Below, piece after piece: positions 42,913-51,766 of a stretch of DNA of 64,000 nt (within the stretch, counting starts at the first letter, position 1; the number at the start of each line of letters is the position of its first letter). The position numbers and the translations under genes are program-made. The notes under the pieces are model-generated. The model searched no databases, was not told where the DNA came from, and worked only from the letters and a program-made list of their open reading frames with translations. Location of the stretch: assembly GCA_028383925.1 (NCBI GenBank), contig JAOEWO010000009.1, positions 17,465 through 81,464 of the forward strand. The letters run 5' to 3'. The DNA comes from Winogradskyella sp. (GTDB lineage Bacteria; Bacteroidota; Bacteroidia; Flavobacteriales; Flavobacteriaceae).

Positions 42913-43359
42913 ATGAATTTTAAAACTATATCAAAAATACTAGTAGCGATACTCGGTCTTTTAGGTATCATTTTCTTAGTGCGAATTGTAGCAGCAGGAG
43001 ATGAAGCTATTGAGACAGGTGGACAAGATGGTTTAGCAGATCCTATGGGATATGTTGCATACATTATGGTCGGATTAGCTGTAGCACTTGTTTTGTTTTT
43101 TATCTTGAAAAACTTATTTACAAATACTGCTGGCTTAAAAAATACGTTAATAGGTGTAGGAGCATTTGTTATTGTTTTGGTTATTTCTTACGCTATTTCA
43201 GGAGGTGACGGTAAATTATACGACCTACAAGAAGGCGGAGTAGCAACCGAAGGTACATCGCAAATGGTAGGTGCAGGCTTAGTCGCTTTCTATTTATTAC
43301 TAGCCATTGCGGCGGGAGCAATGATTTTCTCAGGAGCAAAAAAAATTATAAGTAAATAA
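42913..43359 (+). CDS. Four-helix membrane protein in the ExbB/ExbD operon
   Basis: 148 residues with about four hydrophobic segments (residues ~8-28, 50-70, 80-97, 122-142) and short polar loops including ETGGQDGLADPMGY and GGDGKLYDLQEGG. I recognise no characterised family. Located 11 bp after exbB and 6 bp before exbD, so it is probably a partner or regulator of the stator complex; this is inference from position. Confidence 0.7.
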   Translation: MNFKTISKILVAILGLLGIIFLVRIVAAGDEAIETGGQDGLADPMGYVAYIMVGLAVALVLFFILKNLFTNTAGLKNTLIGVGAFVIVLVISYAISGGDGKLYDLQEGGVATEGTSQMVGAGLVAFYLLLAIAAGAMIFSGAKKIISK

Positions 43360-43365
43360 AGTATT

Positions 43366-44001
43366 ATGGCAAAAAGATCAGCACCAGAAGTTAATGCAGG
43401 TTCAATGGCTGACATTGCTTTTTTACTGTTAATTTTCTTCCTGGTAACAACAACGATAGAGAAAGATAAAGGTATATTAAGGAGTTTACCTCCAATTGAT
43501 GATACCAATTATGATCCACCTATTATTAAACAGAAAAACTTATTTACAGTTTTAATAAATCGTAACAACCAATTATTTGTCGAAGACGAAGTAATGGAAA
43601 TTAAAGATTTAAGAAAAGCGGCTATTGAGTTTTTAGATAACGCAGGTGGTACAAATGCCGCAGGTGATGTATGTACGTATTGTAAGGGTAAGAAAGATGA
43701 ATCTTCATCTGATCACCCAGATAAAGCAATTATTTCTATGAAACATGATAGGGAAACTTCTTATGAAAAATACATTGAGGTACAAAACGAACTTGTAGCT
43801 GCTTATAATCAGTTAAGAGAACGTGAAGCACGTAGGTTGTATAAAAAATACTACCCAGATGTGGAAAATGTTTTTATAACCATGCTAGAAGAGAAGGAAA
43901 AGAATCAATTTAATAAGGATGAAGTTCTTAACGAGCGCATTGAAGCTATAAAGAATTTATTCCCTATGAAATTGTCTGAAGCAGAACCAGATAAAAATTA
44001 A
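43366..44001 (+). CDS. exbD: ExbD/TolR biopolymer transport protein (first copy)
   Basis: 211 residues. The single N-terminal helix carries the proton-path Asp (GSMADIAFLLLIFFLVTTTI, D17), followed by a periplasmic domain. It is longer than usual and has an insertion with CTYCKGKKDESSSDH, where the two cysteines could form a disulfide. Third gene of the operon. Confidence 0.9.
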   Translation: MAKRSAPEVNAGSMADIAFLLLIFFLVTTTIEKDKGILRSLPPIDDTNYDPPIIKQKNLFTVLINRNNQLFVEDEVMEIKDLRKAAIEFLDNAGGTNAAGDVCTYCKGKKDESSSDHPDKAIISMKHDRETSYEKYIEVQNELVAAYNQLREREARRLYKKYYPDVENVFITMLEEKEKNQFNKDEVLNERIEAIKNLFPMKLSEAEPDKN

Positions 44002-44012
44002 AAGTAATAATT

Positions 44013-44474
44013 ATGTCTAAGTTTAAGAATAAAAATAAAGGTGAGTTACCGGCTATTTCAACGGCTTCACTACCAGATATTGTATTTATGTTACTTTTCT
44101 TTTTTATGGTGGCAACTGTAATGAGGGATAACTCTTTAATGATAGAGAATACATTACCAAGTGCAGATCAGATAGAGAAACTTAAGAAAGACAGAACTAT
44201 GTTTATTTATGCAGGTAAGCCATCAAAAGACTATAAGAAATTTGGCGACGAACCACGTATTCAAATTAACGATGCTTTTGTAGGTTTAGAAGATATACAG
44301 ACGTCTGTATATGAAGCAAGAAATAAGCTAGACGAAAAACTACAAACAAGGTTTGTAGTTGGTATGAAGATAGACGTAAAAACAAACGCAGGTATAGTTT
44401 CAGATATTAAACAACAGTTACGAGAAGCTAATGCATTAAAAGTTATGTATATCACAAACACTAAAATTGATTAA
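44013..44474 (+). CDS. exbD: ExbD/TolR biopolymer transport protein (second copy)
   Basis: 153 residues. The transmembrane helix with conserved Asp reads ASLPDIVFMLLFFFMVATVM. The periplasmic domain ends VSDIKQQLREANALKVMYI. A second, shorter ExbD paralogue 11 bp after the first, consistent with hetero-oligomeric ExbD. Terminator follows. Confidence 0.9.
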   Translation: MSKFKNKNKGELPAISTASLPDIVFMLLFFFMVATVMRDNSLMIENTLPSADQIEKLKKDRTMFIYAGKPSKDYKKFGDEPRIQINDAFVGLEDIQTSVYEARNKLDEKLQTRFVVGMKIDVKTNAGIVSDIKQQLREANALKVMYITNTKID

Positions 44475-44497
44475 TCAATTTTAAAACTTAATTTTAT

Positions 44498-44532
44498 AAA
44501 AAAAACGCCTTGATAATTTCAAGGCGTTTTTT
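44498..44532 (+). terminator. Terminator of the ExbB/ExbD operon
   Basis: Stem AAAAAACGCCTTGA / TCAAGGCGTTTTTT with a 5-nt loop and T-run on the plus strand. Confidence 0.9.
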
Positions 44533-44568
44533 ATGGCTTACATTCTCAGATTTTGTAGATTTATACTT

Positions 44569-45267
44569 ATGAATATTAAATTATCGCTTTTAGTTTTATG
44601 TCTTACAGGTATTAGTTTTGCTCAAAATAAAAAAAAGATGATCAATTCTGAGCCCGATAATAACTACAGAGAAGATCAATTTTACGCCTCTGTGACCTAT
44701 AATCTTTTAAGTAATAAACCAAAAGATGTCTCGCAGAGTGGCTTTTCTACAGGTTTTCATTTTGGGTTTATTAGAGATATGCCTATTAATGAGAAAAGAA
44801 ATAAAGCTATTGGTCTTGGTTTGGGTATATCTTCAAATTCATACAATCATAATATAGGTATCGTCGAAGTAGATAACAACCTCACTTATGGTATTATTGA
44901 TGAGAGTGAGATAAATGTATCAAAAAACAAACTTACAACCTATCTAGTAGAAGTTCCTTTGGAATTTAGGTGGCGCACTTCAACGGCTACAGATTATAAT
45001 TTTTGGCGGATCTACACGGGTTTAAAAGTTGGATACATCGTTTATAATACAGCGACGTTTCAAAGTAACTTAGAAACGATTAAACTTTCAAATTTAAATG
45101 ACCTTAATAGCTTACAGTATGGTGTAACATTAAGTGTTGGCTATGGTACATGGAATTTTCATGCATATTATGGCCTTAACTCTATCTTTAACACCGATGC
45201 CAACCTAGATGATGCTAATATCGATTTTAGATCATTTAAGATAGGTCTCATGTTTTATCTGCTATAA
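44569..45267 (+). CDS. porT: Type IX secretion system protein PorT
   Basis: About 232 residues from the ATG at 44569, where a signal peptide begins (MNIKLSLLVLCLTGISFAQ); a frame to 44533 starts inside the terminator and is rejected. An outer-membrane barrel: DEQFY-like REDQFYASVTYNLL, STGFHFGFIRDMPI, and the PorT-typical block EVPLEFRWRTSTATDYNFWRIYTGLKVGYIV. PorT is needed for T9SS-dependent secretion and, in flavobacteria, gliding. Stop overlaps the convergent PAP2-like gene by 6 bp. Confidence 0.82.
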   Translation: MNIKLSLLVLCLTGISFAQNKKKMINSEPDNNYREDQFYASVTYNLLSNKPKDVSQSGFSTGFHFGFIRDMPINEKRNKAIGLGLGISSNSYNHNIGIVEVDNNLTYGIIDESEINVSKNKLTTYLVEVPLEFRWRTSTATDYNFWRIYTGLKVGYIVYNTATFQSNLETIKLSNLNDLNSLQYGVTLSVGYGTWNFHAYYGLNSIFNTDANLDDANIDFRSFKIGLMFYLL

Positions 45268-45870
45268 CCAATAGTTAACAAAAATTAACTGCGGAAACAA
45301 ACCTACAAGCGTTCCTATAAGTAATTCTTTATTGGTATGTGCTTTAAGATGCAATCTCGATGTTGCTATTGCACCCAAAATAATCATCATTAAAGAGATT
45401 GTGCCATTAATATTTATTTTATAATGAATACTTAATGCCACAGCAAACATAAAAAAACCAGCAGCGCCAATCATATGTATACTTGCCTTTACCTTAAACA
45501 ATGCTAAAATTAGACAGGTTAAAGTTGAACATAAAATGCCTAAAAAGAAGTAATATAATTCTATAATCTCAGCAGATGTAAGCACACGCAGTATAATTAA
45601 GACCACTATTATACAATTAATAAATAAAGGGATAACACGCTCTTTAGTACTTTTTAAATGAATAGATTGTACTTTGTTTATTGTTTTAAGTAAAAAAAAC
45701 AATAAAATAGGCAAGAGGATAGTTAGTATTATAATTGAGAATATTTTGGCCTTAATAATTGGCTCGGGTATAAAACGAGGAGTTTTAGAAAAATAAAATA
45801 AGACACCTAATAATGGCATAATCAAAGGGTGAAACACCAACGAAATACCTTTTAGTACTATATCTTTCAT
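45262..45870 (-). CDS. PAP2-related integral membrane protein
   Basis: 202 residues with about six transmembrane helices. Degenerate PAP2 phosphatase features are visible: STKERVIPL in place of KxxxxxxRP, and SRLHLKAHTNKELLIG in place of SRxxxxxHxxxD, whose final Asp is missing. Lipid-phosphatase activity is therefore doubtful. Encoded 12 bp downstream of rpoN in the same direction, so likely co-transcribed. Confidence 0.65.
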   Translation of the reverse strand: MKDIVLKGISLVFHPLIMPLLGVLFYFSKTPRFIPEPIIKAKIFSIIILTILLPILLFFLLKTINKVQSIHLKSTKERVIPLFINCIIVVLIILRVLTSAEIIELYYFFLGILCSTLTCLILALFKVKASIHMIGAAGFFMFAVALSIHYKININGTISLMMIILGAIATSRLHLKAHTNKELLIGTLVGLFPQLIFVNYWL

Positions 45871-45882
45871 TTAATATGCAAC

Positions 45883-47349
45883 TTAAATTTTTTTTCTCAA
45901 TCTTGCCACAGGCAAATCTAACTGTTCTCTATATTTAGCCACAGTTCTTCTTGCTATTGGATACCCTTTTTCTTTAAGAATTTTAGAAAGTGCTTCATCG
46001 GTTAGAGGTTTCTTTTTGTTTTCTTCCTCTATAACGGTTTCAAGAATTTTTTTAATTTCTCTAGTAGAAACTTCTTCACCTTGATCATTAGTCATAGATT
46101 CTGAGAAAAATTCTTTTATTAGTTTAGTACCATAAGGTGTATCCACATATTTACTGTTAGCCACACGCGATATGGTAGAAACATCCATTTCTATTTCGTC
46201 TGCAATATCTTTTAAAATCATTGGGCGTAATTTACGCTCATCACCACTTAAAAAGAATTCTTTTTGATAGTTCATAATAGAACTCATAGTAACAAATAAA
46301 GTCTGTTGGCGTTGCCTTACAGCTTCTATAAACCACTTCGCAGCATCTAGTTTTTGTTTAATAAACATAACTGCATCTTTTTGGGCTTTAGATTTCTGTT
46401 TAGTATCCTTGTAGCCCTTAAGCATATTGTTGTACTCTCTAGAAACATGTAACTCGGGTGCATTTCTACCATTAAGTGTAAGTTCTAACTCACCATCAAC
46501 AATTTTTATAGCAAAATCGGGTACAATATGCTCAACAATTTTATTATTACCAGCATAAGAGCCACCTGGCTTTGGATTTAATCTTTCAATTTCTTCTATA
46601 GCATCTTTAAGTTGGTCTTCAGTAATGCTAAATTTTTGTAATAATTTTTTATAGTGCTTTTTTGTAAATTGCTCAAAAGCTTTATCTATAATAGTTGTTG
46701 CCAATTCAACATCTGGGTTTTGCTCTTTTCTATGTAACTGAATACTTAAACACTCTTGAAGGTTACGCGCGCCTACACCACCAGGATCTAATTGGTGTAC
46801 AATCTGTAGTACTTTTTCAACTTCGTCTTCTGTCGTTGTTATATTCTGAGTAAAAGCTAAATCGTCTGTAATATCAGATAGCGAGCGTCTTATGTAACCA
46901 CTTTCGTCTACACTGCCTACCAAAAAATAAGCAATTTCTTCTTCTTGCTCAGATAGTCTAAAGGTGTTTAGCTGACTAACAAGATGCTGAGTAAATGATG
47001 TGCCAGCCGCATAAGGCACGCTTTTATCTTCATCATCTGCACTGTAATTATTGGCTTGTGTACGGTATTCTGGTATTTCGTCGTCACTTAAATACTCATC
47101 AATATTTATCTCATCAGCATCAATAGTGTCATTATTGTTAAAATCATCTTCAGAGTTATCAAACTCATCAACATTATCTTCTGCAGCCTCCGATTCTTTA
47201 CCAGTATCTAGAGCAGGGTTTTCTTCTAGCTCTTGGCTTAAACGTTGCTCAAAAGCTTGAGTGGGCAACTGAATCAACTTCATAAGCTGAATCTGTTGCG
47301 GTGATAACTTTTGCGAAAGTTTAAACGATAAAAACTGTTTAAGAGACAT
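45883..47349 (-). CDS. rpoN: RNA polymerase sigma-54 factor
   Basis: 488 residues. The N-terminal activator-interacting region is glutamine- and leucine-rich (SQKLSPQQIQLMKLIQLPTQAFEQRL), then an acidic linker, the core-binding domain (DPGGVGARNLQECL), the HTH (ISRVANSKYVDTPYGT) and the RpoN box ARRTVAKYREQLDLP near the C-terminus. Needs AAA+ activators encoded elsewhere. Confidence 0.96.
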   Translation of the reverse strand: MSLKQFLSFKLSQKLSPQQIQLMKLIQLPTQAFEQRLSQELEENPALDTGKESEAAEDNVDEFDNSEDDFNNNDTIDADEINIDEYLSDDEIPEYRTQANNYSADDEDKSVPYAAGTSFTQHLVSQLNTFRLSEQEEEIAYFLVGSVDESGYIRRSLSDITDDLAFTQNITTTEDEVEKVLQIVHQLDPGGVGARNLQECLSIQLHRKEQNPDVELATTIIDKAFEQFTKKHYKKLLQKFSITEDQLKDAIEEIERLNPKPGGSYAGNNKIVEHIVPDFAIKIVDGELELTLNGRNAPELHVSREYNNMLKGYKDTKQKSKAQKDAVMFIKQKLDAAKWFIEAVRQRQQTLFVTMSSIMNYQKEFFLSGDERKLRPMILKDIADEIEMDVSTISRVANSKYVDTPYGTKLIKEFFSESMTNDQGEEVSTREIKKILETVIEEENKKKPLTDEALSKILKEKGYPIARRTVAKYREQLDLPVARLRKKI

Positions 47350-47379
47350 ATAATTTCTGTTGATTATAAATGTAGTAAA

Positions 47380-47419
47380 AATATACCTGTCAAGTTTCTA
47401 AAAAACTGACAGGTATATT
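47380..47419 (-). terminator. Probable terminator of asnS
   Basis: Stem AATATACCTGTC / GACAGGTATATT with an inner AAGTTT / AAACT pairing, followed by TTTTT on the minus strand. Confidence 0.65.
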
Positions 47420-47428
47420 AAGTAACTA

Positions 47429-48862
47429 CTAAAAGTCTGCATTTTGTGGTGTTCTTGGGTAAGGTATAACATCTCTAATATTTCCCATGCCTGTGGCAAA
47501 CATTACTAGCCTTTCAAAACCTAGTCCAAAACCAGAGTGAACAGCTGTTCCATATTTACGTAAGTCTAAATACCACCATAACTCTTCTTCAGATATGTCT
47601 AAGGCTTTCATTTTTTCTTTTAAAACGTCTAGACGTTCTTCTCGTTGAGAACCACCAACCATTTCGCCAATACCAGGAAAAAGAATATCCATAGCACGTA
47701 CCGTTTTACCATCGTCATTAAGACGCATATAAAACGCTTTAATATTTGCAGGATAATCAAATAAAATTACCGGACATTTAAAGTGTTTCTCAACCAAGAA
47801 ACGTTCGTGTTCAGACTGTAAGTCTGCTCCCCATGCTTCAATTATATATTTAAATTTCTTCTTTTTGTTAGGCTTAGAGTTTTTAAGAATATCTATAGCT
47901 TCTGTATAACTAACGCGCTTAAAGTTATTATCTACTACAAACTTAATTTTTTCAATTAAGCTCATTTCGCTACGTTCTGCTTGTGGCTTTGTTTTTTCGT
48001 CGTCTAAAAGACGTTTTTCTAAAAACTCTAAATCTTCTCTATTGTGCTCTAAAATATAGCTTAAAACAGACTTCATAAAATCTTCGGCTAAATCCATATT
48101 ACCAGCCAAATCCATAAAAGCAACTTCTGGTTCAATCATCCAAAACTCAGATAAATGACGAGATGTGTTAGAGTTTTCTGCTCTAAATGTTGGTCCAAAT
48201 GTATATACTTTACCTAAAGACATAGCGTAAGTTTCTGCTTCTAACTGACCAGAAACGGTAAGGTTTGTATCTTTTCCGAAGAAATTTTTAGAATGGTCTA
48301 TAGCGCCATCTTCCGTTAATGGAGGATTTTTTTGGTCTAAGGTACTTACTCTAAACATTTCGCCTGCACCTTCTGCATCACTACCTGTAATTATTGGTGT
48401 GTGCATATGGTAAAAGCCATTTTCATTAAAATACTTGTGTATGGCAAAAGATAATGATGAGCGCAAGCGCATTACAGCACTAAAGGTATTTGTTCTTGTA
48501 CGCAAGTGTGCGTTGGCTCTTAAAAACTCAAACGTGTGTTTTTTAGGTTGAATAGGGTAGGTCTCTGGGTCAGAATCTCCTAAAACTTCTAAAGTTTTTA
48601 CTTGTATTTCAACAGATTGCCCTTTTCCCTGGCTTTCTACTAACTCTCCTGTAATCTCTATTGCAGCACCAGTGGTAACACGCTTTAAAAGATTTTCATC
48701 AAAATTTTCAAAATCAACAACACATTGTATATTATTTATGGTTGAACCGTCATTTAGGGCTATAAATCGGTTTGCTCTAAAAGTTCTTACCCATCCTTTT
48801 ACAGTAACATCTTGTGTGGTCACGTTTTGTGCAAGTAATTCTGCTATGGTTTTTGTTGTCAT
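47429..48862 (-). CDS. asnS: Asparaginyl-tRNA synthetase
   Basis: 477-residue class IIb synthetase. OB-fold N-terminus VKGWVRTFRANRFIALNDGS; class II motif 2 TFGPTFRAENSNTSRHLSEFWM; motif 3 GFGLGFERLVMFATG. Lack of an aspartate-specific GAD insertion and these motifs distinguish it from aspS at 22830. Confidence 0.96.
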   Translation of the reverse strand: MTTKTIAELLAQNVTTQDVTVKGWVRTFRANRFIALNDGSTINNIQCVVDFENFDENLLKRVTTGAAIEITGELVESQGKGQSVEIQVKTLEVLGDSDPETYPIQPKKHTFEFLRANAHLRTRTNTFSAVMRLRSSLSFAIHKYFNENGFYHMHTPIITGSDAEGAGEMFRVSTLDQKNPPLTEDGAIDHSKNFFGKDTNLTVSGQLEAETYAMSLGKVYTFGPTFRAENSNTSRHLSEFWMIEPEVAFMDLAGNMDLAEDFMKSVLSYILEHNREDLEFLEKRLLDDEKTKPQAERSEMSLIEKIKFVVDNNFKRVSYTEAIDILKNSKPNKKKKFKYIIEAWGADLQSEHERFLVEKHFKCPVILFDYPANIKAFYMRLNDDGKTVRAMDILFPGIGEMVGGSQREERLDVLKEKMKALDISEEELWWYLDLRKYGTAVHSGFGLGFERLVMFATGMGNIRDVIPYPRTPQNADF

Positions 48863-48893
48863 TTTTTAAATTTTATAAATGCTAAGATAAATT

Positions 48894-51302
48894 TTAATTT
48901 TTTGTTTTTATATCGTCTTCAGAGTCATCTTCTGAAGGAATAATATTAATTGAAGGCTTTCGTAATACCTCTTTATTGGCAATATTACGCTCTAAAGATA
49001 AGAGTAATGATGGCAATAAAAGTAAATTTGAAAGCATGGCGAAAAGTAATGTAATAGATACTAAAGCACCCAAGGCAACAGTACCACCAAAGCTAGAAAT
49101 TGTAAATACAGAGAACCCAAAGAATAAAACTATAGAGGTGTAAAACATACTTACACCAGTTTCTCTGAGTGCGGCATACACAGATTTTCTAATTTTCCAA
49201 TTATTGGCTTGTAACTCTTGTCTGTATTTTGCTAAAAAGTGAATGGTATCATCTACCGAAATTCCAAAAGCAATACTAAATACTAAAATTGTAGATGGTT
49301 TTATAGGTACACCAACGTAACCCATAAGGCCTGCTGTCACTAACAGGGGTAGTAAATTAGGAATGAGCGATACAATAATCATTCTAAACGATCGGAAGAG
49401 ATAGGCCATAAATAACGAGATAAGAAATATGGCTAAGGTGAGCGAGATAACCAAATTACGGACCAAATATTTTGTTCCTTTTTGAAACACCAACGCTTTA
49501 CCTGTCATGGTAACTTCGTAGCGTTCTTTAGGAAACACTTTGTCTATTTTATTTTGAAGATTTTCTTGAATGCGCTCCATCTTATCCGTCCCAATATCTT
49601 TCATAAAGGTGGTAATACGTGCATATTGCCCAGTACTATCTACAAAGTTTTTTAGTAAATCATTTTTGGAAGATGAGTTTTTAGCATAAGATAAAATAAA
49701 GCTATTTTCTTGGCTAGTTGGTAGCTGGTAATATTTAGGATTACCATTATAGTAGGCCTGTTTGCTATACTTTACCAAACTTACTACAGAGATAGGTTTA
49801 GAGAGTTCTGGTGTTTCTAAAATAAGTTCTTCTAGCTCGTTAATACGTTTTAAAGTTGCGAGCTTCATTACCCCTTTTTTACGTTTGGTATCTACCATAA
49901 TCTCTAACGGCATAATACCATTAAATTCAGATTCAAAAAAGCGTATGTCTTTAAAAAATTGTTTGTCTTTGGGCATATCTTCAATAAGACTTCCCGAAAT
50001 TTTAATCTGGTTCATGCCAATCATACTGGCAATAATTAAAACAAGTGCAGTAGCGTATATGGTGATTTTTTTATCTTTTACCATGCGTACCGTCCAATCT
50101 ACAAATCCACCAATCCAACGTTTATTTAAATGTTCTAAATGGCGTTCTTTAGGATAAGGTAAAAAGGTATAAATAATAGGTATTACAAGTAAGCATAATA
50201 TAAAAATGGCTAGTATACTTAAGGATGCTACAATACCAAACTCTTTTAGTAGCTTGCTTTCTGTAAGAATAAATGTGGCAAAACCAGAGGCAGTTGTAAC
50301 ATTAGTCATTAAAGTAGCGTTGCCAATTTTTGTAATAACACGTTGTAATGATTTTACTTTATTACCATGAGATTTAACCTCGTGTTGGTATTTGTTAATT
50401 AAGAAAATACAATTGGGTATGCCTATAACAATAATTAAAGGCGGAATTAATGCGGTTAGTACTGTAATTTCATAACCTAATAGTCCAATAATCCCAAAGG
50501 TCCACATTACGCCAACACAAACTACAATTAAAGAAATAAACGTAGCTCTAAAAGATCTAAAGAATAAGAAAAATATAAAAGATGTAACGAGTAAAGCCGA
50601 TAAAATAAAAATCGGAATTTCATCAACAATGTTTTGAGCGTTAAGTGTTCTAATATAAGGCATACCAGAAACTCTAACATCTAAGCCTGTTTCGGCCTCA
50701 AAGGCTGTTATTTTAGTTTCTAAGTCGTCTATAACAAAGTCTTTTCTTGCAGAGGTGTTAACAATATCTTTCTTAATATAAATTGCTGTACGTATGGTTT
50801 TTGTTTTAGCATTAAATAAAAAGTTATCGTAAAAAGGGTACTTGTTAAACAATTCGTCTTGTAGCGTGTCTATTTCTGCTAAAGAGGTAATAGAGTCTTT
50901 AATGAAAGGTTCTAAATCAAATTGTTCTTTTTCAGTATTCTTTATTAATTTTTGAAGATCTTTTATTGATAATACCGTTTCAACTTCTTCGTAAGATTTA
51001 AAAGATTCTGCCAGGTTATTCCAAGCATTTAGCTCTTTTACTGTAAAAAGGCTAGAGTCTTTTACACCGAGTACAATAAGATTGCCTTCTTCACCAAATA
51101 CGTTTAAAAAGTCTTTATAGGTAAGATTTACTGCATGGTCATCTGGTAACATGTTAGCTTCTGTGTAAGTGAAGCGCATGTGTTTCCATTGCATACTAAA
51201 AAACACAGTAGTTAATACTATAACAATTAAAATGAAGATTTTATTACGAAGAATAAGTCTTGCTACAGCCTCCCAAAATCCTGTGGTAAAAAGTTTAAAC
51301 AT
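48894..51302 (-). CDS. RND/MMPL-family transporter (patched-like, sterol-sensing-type)
   Basis: 802 residues with two six-helix blocks of the MMPL type and two periplasmic loops. The signature helices are VCVGVMWTFGIIGLLGYEITVLTALIPP-type in the first half and FGISVDDTIHFLAKYR in the second, the latter containing the proton-relay Asp pair. HAE3-type RND proteins often export lipids or hopanoids; no adaptor or TolC is adjacent. Ends in a charged cytoplasmic tail. Confidence 0.85.
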   Translation of the reverse strand: MFKLFTTGFWEAVARLILRNKIFILIVIVLTTVFFSMQWKHMRFTYTEANMLPDDHAVNLTYKDFLNVFGEEGNLIVLGVKDSSLFTVKELNAWNNLAESFKSYEEVETVLSIKDLQKLIKNTEKEQFDLEPFIKDSITSLAEIDTLQDELFNKYPFYDNFLFNAKTKTIRTAIYIKKDIVNTSARKDFVIDDLETKITAFEAETGLDVRVSGMPYIRTLNAQNIVDEIPIFILSALLVTSFIFFLFFRSFRATFISLIVVCVGVMWTFGIIGLLGYEITVLTALIPPLIIVIGIPNCIFLINKYQHEVKSHGNKVKSLQRVITKIGNATLMTNVTTASGFATFILTESKLLKEFGIVASLSILAIFILCLLVIPIIYTFLPYPKERHLEHLNKRWIGGFVDWTVRMVKDKKITIYATALVLIIASMIGMNQIKISGSLIEDMPKDKQFFKDIRFFESEFNGIMPLEIMVDTKRKKGVMKLATLKRINELEELILETPELSKPISVVSLVKYSKQAYYNGNPKYYQLPTSQENSFILSYAKNSSSKNDLLKNFVDSTGQYARITTFMKDIGTDKMERIQENLQNKIDKVFPKERYEVTMTGKALVFQKGTKYLVRNLVISLTLAIFLISLFMAYLFRSFRMIIVSLIPNLLPLLVTAGLMGYVGVPIKPSTILVFSIAFGISVDDTIHFLAKYRQELQANNWKIRKSVYAALRETGVSMFYTSIVLFFGFSVFTISSFGGTVALGALVSITLLFAMLSNLLLLPSLLLSLERNIANKEVLRKPSINIIPSEDDSEDDIKTKN

Positions 51303-51534
51303 GCTATGGTCATTGTCTTAGAGCAAGCTCTGCCGACATTAATAAAAATTTACGATAAAAGGTCGATGTTACCATCTTAACATTTAAAACGCATTTAGCG
51401 CATAAAAATGAGCCGCAAAGGTAGAAAAAACCTAAGGATTAGCTATAGAATTAACAGTAATAAAATTGGGTTGATTGTAGAATTTTGAATTGGTTATCGT
51501 AAAGCAACAAACTAGAAAATGAGCATGGATTCTC

Positions 51535-51577
51535 AATAAACAGCCCAATTTAAAATATTTAAATTGGACTGTTTATT
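51535..51577. terminator. Long hairpin in the 464-bp gap upstream of the MMPL gene
   Basis: AATAAACAGCCCAATTTAAA pairs with TTTAAATTGGACTGTTTATT (one mismatch), 3-nt centre. T-rich sequence follows on the plus side and a weaker T-tract on the minus side; it could end the short minus-strand ORF at 51595-51702. Otherwise 51303-51766 holds only that ORF and AT-rich DNA. Confidence 0.5.
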
Positions 51578-51594
51578 TTTAAAATATGTTGTTC

Positions 51595-51702
51595 TTATTG
51601 CTTTTCCATTATATAAGTGGCATAAGGTTCGTTAAGACTAGTATCTAAACCAACTACCTGAGCTTTGCTAGACATTACTGTTATGATAAAGACACTGAAC
51701 AT
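51595..51702 (-). pseudogene. Remnant or tiny secreted peptide (35 codons), possibly frameshifted
   Basis: A 35-codon frame with a short signal-like start (MFSVFIITVMSSKAQ) and VVGLDTSLNEPYATYIMEKQ. Just upstream an ATG opens MKTINKN in the wrong frame; removing one A from the AAAAA run would fuse the two into a proper signal peptide (MKTINKIMFSVF). No family recognised. Either a small peptide that starts at 51702 or a decayed gene. Confidence 0.3.
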
Positions 51703-51766
51703 TATTTTTATTTATAGTTTTCATAGTTTAAATATAAATCTACAAATTTTTAAATGGCTCTTATGC

